From Glomus cerebriforme (Eukaryota; Glomeromycota; Glomeromycetes; Glomerales; Glomeraceae), in contig QKYT01000010.1 of assembly GCA_003550305.1 (NCBI GenBank), positions 123,668 through 159,063 on the forward strand: a stretch of DNA of 35,396 bases, written 5' to 3'. The position numbers and the translations under genes are program-made. This document shows, piece after piece, positions 30,275 through 35,396 of this stretch. The notes beneath the pieces are model-generated. The model saw nothing but the letters and a program-made list of their open reading frames with translations, did no database searches and was not told the DNA's origin. Numbering within the stretch: the stretch's first letter is position 1; each line of letters starts with the position of its first letter.

Positions 30275-31315
30275 ATTACTGAGGAAAGAAGGCCAATAGG
30301 TCCAACAGAACAACAAATTGATTTCCTAATTTAAGAGATCATTTAACTATAATAGAATTCATTTTGATTTTAAAGTGATACCAAACTTAATTTCGGTCGG
30401 TGCCAGCACTGAGTTAAAGTTAGACTATCAATTTGTGTTATCTTTGTCCTTATTATCGTAATTCACTATGCAATAACTGCGTTATCATTTTTTTATTTAA
30501 ACCCTTAAAATTCTGCAAGTATGCGAATTTTGTAAAACGCCCATAATTAAAATCTTATCCTTTCATATTTTCATTTTAAATTATCCTATAACATGCATCC
30601 TTCACAAAGCGACATCAGTAATAATTCCGAATCCAATTTTACTGGATTCAGTAATGAATTTAATAACTTCAATAATAATTTACCACAAAGAATTGCTAAT
30701 CAAGCAGAACATTCATCAAATATTAATTGTATTGACCCTTCTTGTAGCTACAATAATTGCTTTTCTGGGACAAACGATAATGATAATATTTTTCCTACAA
30801 ATACGAACATTTCTTCTGACTATCAACAATCTATGAACAACGTTTCAGACAATAATGATATTAATTCAACTGACCATAATCATCAACGGTCAATATCTAA
30901 CGACACTTTAAACAATGACCATAATTATCAACAGCCCATGACCAATAATGCTTCACCTCCGCAATCGCAGGAATTTGGTCAAAATCATGTTTTCCCTTTA
31001 CTTAATTCACTTAGTATTACGATAAATTCTCCACAGACAAATATTATTATTATGACAGTAGCTAATTCAGATATCCAAAATCAGCCCCAGCAAGATAAAT
31101 GAATTATTCAAGTCATCCTAATAATGTTACACAAATTTAGAAATTTTATCTTTTTTTATTTATTTATATCATCATTTTTATTTTATTTGTCTTTTATTTC
31201 TTTTATTTTTTTTTGATGGAAGAAAGGAAATAGAAATATCTATTCATATTTAAATAAAATTTTAAGTATTTTAAAATTTTTTAATATACAATTGAATGTT
31301 CTAAATTTTTTTTTA
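30275..31315. repeat. segmental duplicate carrying the Asn/Gln-rich gene (partner 16043-16910)
   Basis: Complete counterpart of the gapped copy, including about 240 bp of conserved 5' flank and about 200 bp of 3' flank. Homology stops just after ATACAATTGAATGTTCTAAA. Confidence 0.85.
30593..31102 (+). CDS. 169-residue Asn/Gln/Ser-rich protein
   Basis: Unknown function. Begins MHPSQSDISNNSESN; Asn, Ser, Gln, Asp and His dominate and there is no signal peptide, membrane segment or Cys-rich domain (three Cys cluster around residues 46-56 as IDPSCSYNNC). Residues 76-125 repeat a motif of the type SDYQQSMNN ... DHNHQ ... DHNYQQPMTNN. A short hydrophobic stretch (LSITINSPQTNIIIM) near residue 145 precedes the polar end QPQQDK. 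About 70 of the last 95 residues match the paralogue at 16440, and both flanks are also conserved. The composition predicts mostly disorder. The start is the first ATG of the frame. The frame is intact and without introns. Confidence 0.75.
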   Translation: MHPSQSDISNNSESNFTGFSNEFNNFNNNLPQRIANQAEHSSNINCIDPSCSYNNCFSGTNDNDNIFPTNTNISSDYQQSMNNVSDNNDINSTDHNHQRSISNDTLNNDHNYQQPMTNNASPPQSQEFGQNHVFPLLNSLSITINSPQTNIIIMTVANSDIQNQPQQDK

Positions 31316-33074
31316 TATGCAGAATTTACGACCGTCGACGATCACTAAATTTTGAGCAATTTTTTATTTCCAATGATTTAGTATTTATAATTGCATTAAA
31401 TACTTAAAAGGTATTACTATCTATATCTATAAAAAAAGGTCGTGTAACTATTATGTTTAGATTAACCCGTATAAATATTTTTTGAATTGTGCAACGTGTG
31501 ATTCGTCTGCGCCTCTGCGCCTGCGAAATGACTGCGGCGAACTGGCAGGTGGCGTGATCATTAACCTATTTATTTGAATAATATTCTATATTTGATCATA
31601 TAAACATATTAAAGTTCTTCTACTATACGAGAATTATCAGGACTGTCAGACTAAAAAATTCTTTATAGTGAATTTTTCAAAGTGTTTAATAACATAAATT
31701 GTAAACATAATTTATACCATTTTAATATAACCAATATACAGTATATATGTATATATATTTTTTGCTCCACATTAATATCAATATTAGCTATAAATTTCTA
31801 GTTATAAACAAATAAAAATTTTTAGCCACCTATTGATACCATATAGGATCTAATTTTCCGAATATAAATCAGAATATTTTTTTTTTGTTTATGTCACAGC
31901 TTATTTCTGGGATTTTTTTAATGTACACGATTTACTTACTATATTAGTTTTAGCTCATTGATCTCGGTGCAAAGCAACGGGTTACGCTAGTTAAAATTAA
32001 TTTTGGCAAATAATACTGTATCTTTAAAACATAAATTCTTAATAACCACTGACCCTATTACTAAGTGTTAGGGTTGAGGAAAATAATAGTTATTTTAACA
32101 TTAATTACAACTATTTAAAGTGCTAGTAATAAAGACTATCTTAGTTGTTAAGAAGCAAATAAAGGGAAGAAATGTATTCGAATATCTGTATTGGAGTATC
32201 ATATTTTTTTAAATAAATATTGGATTATAATTTGTTTTATGAGCTAGTTAGTAGCTAATTTAGCTACTAGTTTTGAAGCTATTCTAAACAATGAATTAAA
32301 AATTCCCGTCAAAATCATTCACTCTGGGTGAAATATCCCTTTGGTATATCACTATAATTTACTGCTTAATGGCTAAACTTTTGACAGTATAACAATAAAA
32401 AATGCAATCATGGATAATGTCGTTGAGTTTCCATTAAATAGACGATTTGTATACCAAATTGGCTGATTTATTCTATCCAATCCATTATAAAGAGATTAAA
32501 AATCGGATGAGAATATTTACAAGATTCTGAACTTAAAATGTACTACCTTCAAATAGAATGTTACCATTATTTTAAAAGTTACCACAATATTCATTAACGT
32601 TTCGTAAAGTGCATCTTTACATGAAATAATGATTTATTAAGTATTTTTAAAGTGCGGTTGCGATTGTTGTTGTTACTATTGAAAATGCCTGGATATTTAT
32701 TTATATACGATTTGTTGTATAGAATATTTTTGATTACGATAAAAAACCAAGAGGGTTTTTTTATTTTTAACATTTGACAATTTTGACTATAAGACTATTT
32801 TTACATAATCATCTTATTTGAAAAAAAATGCCAACAAAGAAGTTTTCAGTTTTTTTTAATTGAAAAATTTTTTATTTATTAAAGTGTTCAAATATTATCT
32901 AAATTAATCAAATAATCTGAAAGAGCTCCGGCTTTTACCTGTTACCTAAACAGTATGATGATGATCCTGTATATTATTATTCAAATTACACAAGAAAGAA
33001 ATTCTTGTAAAAGAAGTTGATTTTAGAGTTTTAAATGATCAACTTTCCAACAAATTAAAATCGAAATATACAAT
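31316..33074. other. 1.8-kb gene-free stretch
   Basis: Contains a G+C-richer patch (about 31500-31555, CTGCGCCTCTGCGCCTGCG) and the palindrome 32249-32269 (TAGTAGCTAA-T-TTAGCTACTA). No coding region is recognised. Confidence 0.65.
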
Positions 33075-33790
33075 AAATACCAAATAAATAAAGATAATTA
33101 TTAGTAAAAAGAACCTTTTAATTTACCAATAATTAGTTAATAAATTAATTTTTATATACCACTCTCCACGTATACATAAAATGGAATACCATGTAATCCC
33201 ATAGCTCTTATGTGTTGATTCAAAAAATCTATTATATCAAAAATAATTCCATTCATAGTACAAGGAAATAAAACATTTCCTTTATTCTTAGTATTGGCTA
33301 AATTAAAAATATATTGAATTAGTTATTGATATTAAAACATTACATGATTAAAAATTTTATTATTCATACCACACAATTTCCAATTTCCATAAGAATGTTT
33401 TCAAATTTAACTCCATCCTCATCACACAAGTCACTAAGAATGATAACATCAGCATTATCGAATACCGTCTCATAAAAAGGTAAAGGATATATTTTGTACT
33501 GTGGATGATGAATAAAGGAAAAAAAAAGACATGAAAATTTTTTCGTTGAAAAAAATAATAATAATAAAATAAGAGGAGTTCATATATTCTACTGAATATG
33601 TTAAAAATTGTGTTTGAAAATTATTGAAAATATATGTAATAAATGAAATTTACCAAATTTATCAAATGTTCTCCAATTCTTACAGTCTCACTTTACATCC
33701 ATTGAATATAAAGATACCGCAACATTCCAACCCCAGTAAAAATATCTGTACTTCGTAAAACCAGGTTATGAATGAATTCGACTTTAAACT
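33075..33790 (-). pseudogene. INTS9 pseudogene, copy C (inverted)
   Basis: Matches about 10590-11400 of copy A in reverse orientation. Segments kept: the TTTAAAGTCGAA region with the same TAA context as copy A, the start of the next exon (ATGAACTC), NADVIILSDL with EDGVKFENILMEIGNCV, an intron, then GNVLFPCTMNGIIFDIIDFL and RAMGLHGIPFY. The NGII-FD segment is in frame here, whereas copy A has lost one T there. The exon with GSANW and the SPIAEESL segment are deleted. Homology reaches into the following intron, then ends near 33075. Neither a start nor the C-terminal part is present. Confidence 0.8.
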
Positions 33791-35167
33791 ACCATCGAGA
33801 TATTTAAACACCTAAATAGACTGTATACCACTCCCAAAAGTAACAAAAATTCGGATAGATAATTTACATTTGATACAATAAGTCTTACATGACCAAATTA
33901 TTCTCGGCTATCATCTAATAAAATTTTAATCCTTCTGATCCTTTATCAATTTATCACAACAGCAATTCGTAGGAAGAAGCAATTATTAACTTTGATAAAC
34001 TTTACAAAAAAAAAACAAAATCAACGAAAATTAAAATATATTTCGACTATAAGAAAAAATAAATTTTATTTAGTACCAATTTTAAGGATGAATACTTTAA
34101 ATTAACCTACAAAAAAGTATTTATATTATTAAAATTTTTGGATATCATGATTCATGAGATATCACAAAATCTCACGTGCAACTTACTGCGCAGAATTATG
34201 ACACATAGTTGCAACTTGCCTCGGCAAGAATTTAGCGAAAAGATGACCAAAATAATGTCAGTTGTAATGTCATCAATTTTAAAACCTATTATAAAGACAC
34301 CAAAATCATATAATCTTTACTTTTATAGTAAATATAGTCATTTATTCTGTTTTGTTAGAATAGTAGTACTTTAAAAATTTTTAAAAAAATTATTTATGTT
34401 ATTTGTGTCATTATATCATTTTATTAACGTTTATGACAGAATATGTACGGATGGTTTATACAATATCCGCACATAGTATCACGAATTTGTCAAATTATTG
34501 GTTTTTTACACGACTAATAAATATCATACATATAAAATTGCCAAATTGAATAATAATACATATATAAAAAAATTTTTTAATTCGTAAGATTTCTATTTTT
34601 GTTCATTTCATTGGTTTCATACAAATTAACATAATCTAGGCCAACTATGCATCCTCATAAAAAAGTAGATACCAGAGAAGATACAAAAAAAAAAAAAAAA
34701 TTTTTTCCGACCTAAATTTCCCTTTCTTGATAAATATATATATATTGAAAGCTTTTCATTCAAGCAATACCTTGTGTTATAACCGAATATTATGATTGAA
34801 TAAACAATAACTGATAAATACTAACGAAAAATACCGTAATTTATTTTTATTATATAAAATCAATTACATTAAAAAATTTATTTTACAGTACTTTAATTTT
34901 ATTTTCGCGATTAATGAAACCATACATGTTAATTACAGAAAGTTTTATGTTTGAAAGTTGAAACTTCTCCAATTTAATTTTAACTTTTTATTAATTATTA
35001 ATATACAAAGAATTAGCAAAAGAAACATGCTAATATTTATTTATCATACTTATTTTTCTTGAATTATTTTACATAATTTACGCTATTACTGTACCCTATG
35101 AAAAAAGTCTGTGTGATTTTTGTTGAAAAATCATCCAATTAAATTCACTACAATTTCTGTATATTTG

Positions 35168-35221
35168 ACCATACAATAAATGTGCTAAAAATTGCAATAA
35201 ACCACACAATAATTGTATGGT
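35168..35221. repeat. 54-bp inverted repeat
   Basis: ACCATACAAT (35168-35177) and ATTGTATGGT (35212-35221) are perfect inverted copies; CATACAAT occurs again at 35226. Confidence 0.55.
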
Positions 35222-35285
35222 AATTCATACAATAATCATCTTATTTTTGACCTGAATTTATATAATTATTGTCCAATTTTTGTGC

Positions 35286-35390
35286 CAAATTTTAGGCCGA
35301 ATTTTAGGCTAAATTTTAGGAATTATGATGATCAAATTTTGGCCAAATTTTAGGAATTATAATGAGGCGCATTTTAGGAATTATGAGAAT
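35286..35390. repeat. AAATTTTAGG degenerate tandem array at the window edge
   Basis: Six units of about 11 bp related to CAAATTTTAGG. Three of them are followed by AATTATGA/AATTATAATGA, making a higher-order unit of about 24-34 bp. The array may continue beyond the window. Confidence 0.7.
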
Positions 35391-35396
35391 AGTCCA

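Larger units (their letters stand above)
33791..35396. other. 1.6-kb gene-free stretch to the window end
   Basis: Contains a paired AATGTCA motif before a TATA-like site (34254-34296), a hairpin at 34141-34163, a hairpin at 35168-35221 and an AAATTTTAGG array (35286-35390). The open frame 34138-34374 is not recognised. Confidence 0.6.

Noticed and set aside
34138..34374. 78-codon frame as a gene
   Set aside because: No domain; begins within a small GATATC hairpin and ends in A+T-rich sequence. Recorded only as a stretch with a promoter-like motif.

Overview
This is a nuclear contig fragment from a very A+T-rich eukaryote, most likely an arbuscular mycorrhizal fungus of the Rhizophagus / Glomeromycotina type (inference). 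The evidence is strong A+T bias with long homopolymer runs, short spliceosomal introns of 63-87 bp with GT...AG ends, Asn/Gln-rich lineage-specific proteins, and dense repeats and miniature foldback elements with very few genes. There are no bacterial operons, no CRISPR array, and no recognisable intact transposase or reverse transcriptase.

Layout. 1-3680 is gene-poor, with a hairpin miniature element (769-867), a diverged direct repeat (1038-1212 / 2668-2800) and a small relic resembling the Walker B region of an A32-like packaging ATPase (1917-2120). 3681-4169 (minus) encodes an unknown 162-residue protein with two copies of a 40-residue repeat. 4170-8881 is repeat-rich and non-coding. 8882-9121 (minus) encodes a 79-residue Arg-rich, Lys-free protein, and 20463-20642 (minus) a 59-residue relative. 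9880-11948 is a broken copy of the Integrator subunit 9 gene (INTS9). Second and third broken INTS9 copies lie at 23139-24195 (plus) and 33075-33790 (minus). 16440-16727 is the 3' part of an Asn/Gln-rich gene interrupted by an assembly gap; its complete relative is at 30593-31102.

The main architectural observation is that five separate repeat pairs occur in the same order and orientation in two successive blocks, about 6.1-16.9 kb and 17.9-31.3 kb, offset by 11.5-14.2 kb. This looks like an old tandem segmental duplication, since eroded and loaded with insertions. Several long inverted repeat pairs (4599-5212 / 12492-12912, 9341-9709 / 17016-17408, 18508-18632 / 26553-26669, 25031-25284 / 29500-29761) and several hairpin elements overlay it.

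No new multi-gene system can be claimed. The best leads are the duplicated block, the Arg-rich/Lys-free protein pair, the large excess of CACGTG sites, and the triplicated INTS9 relics.
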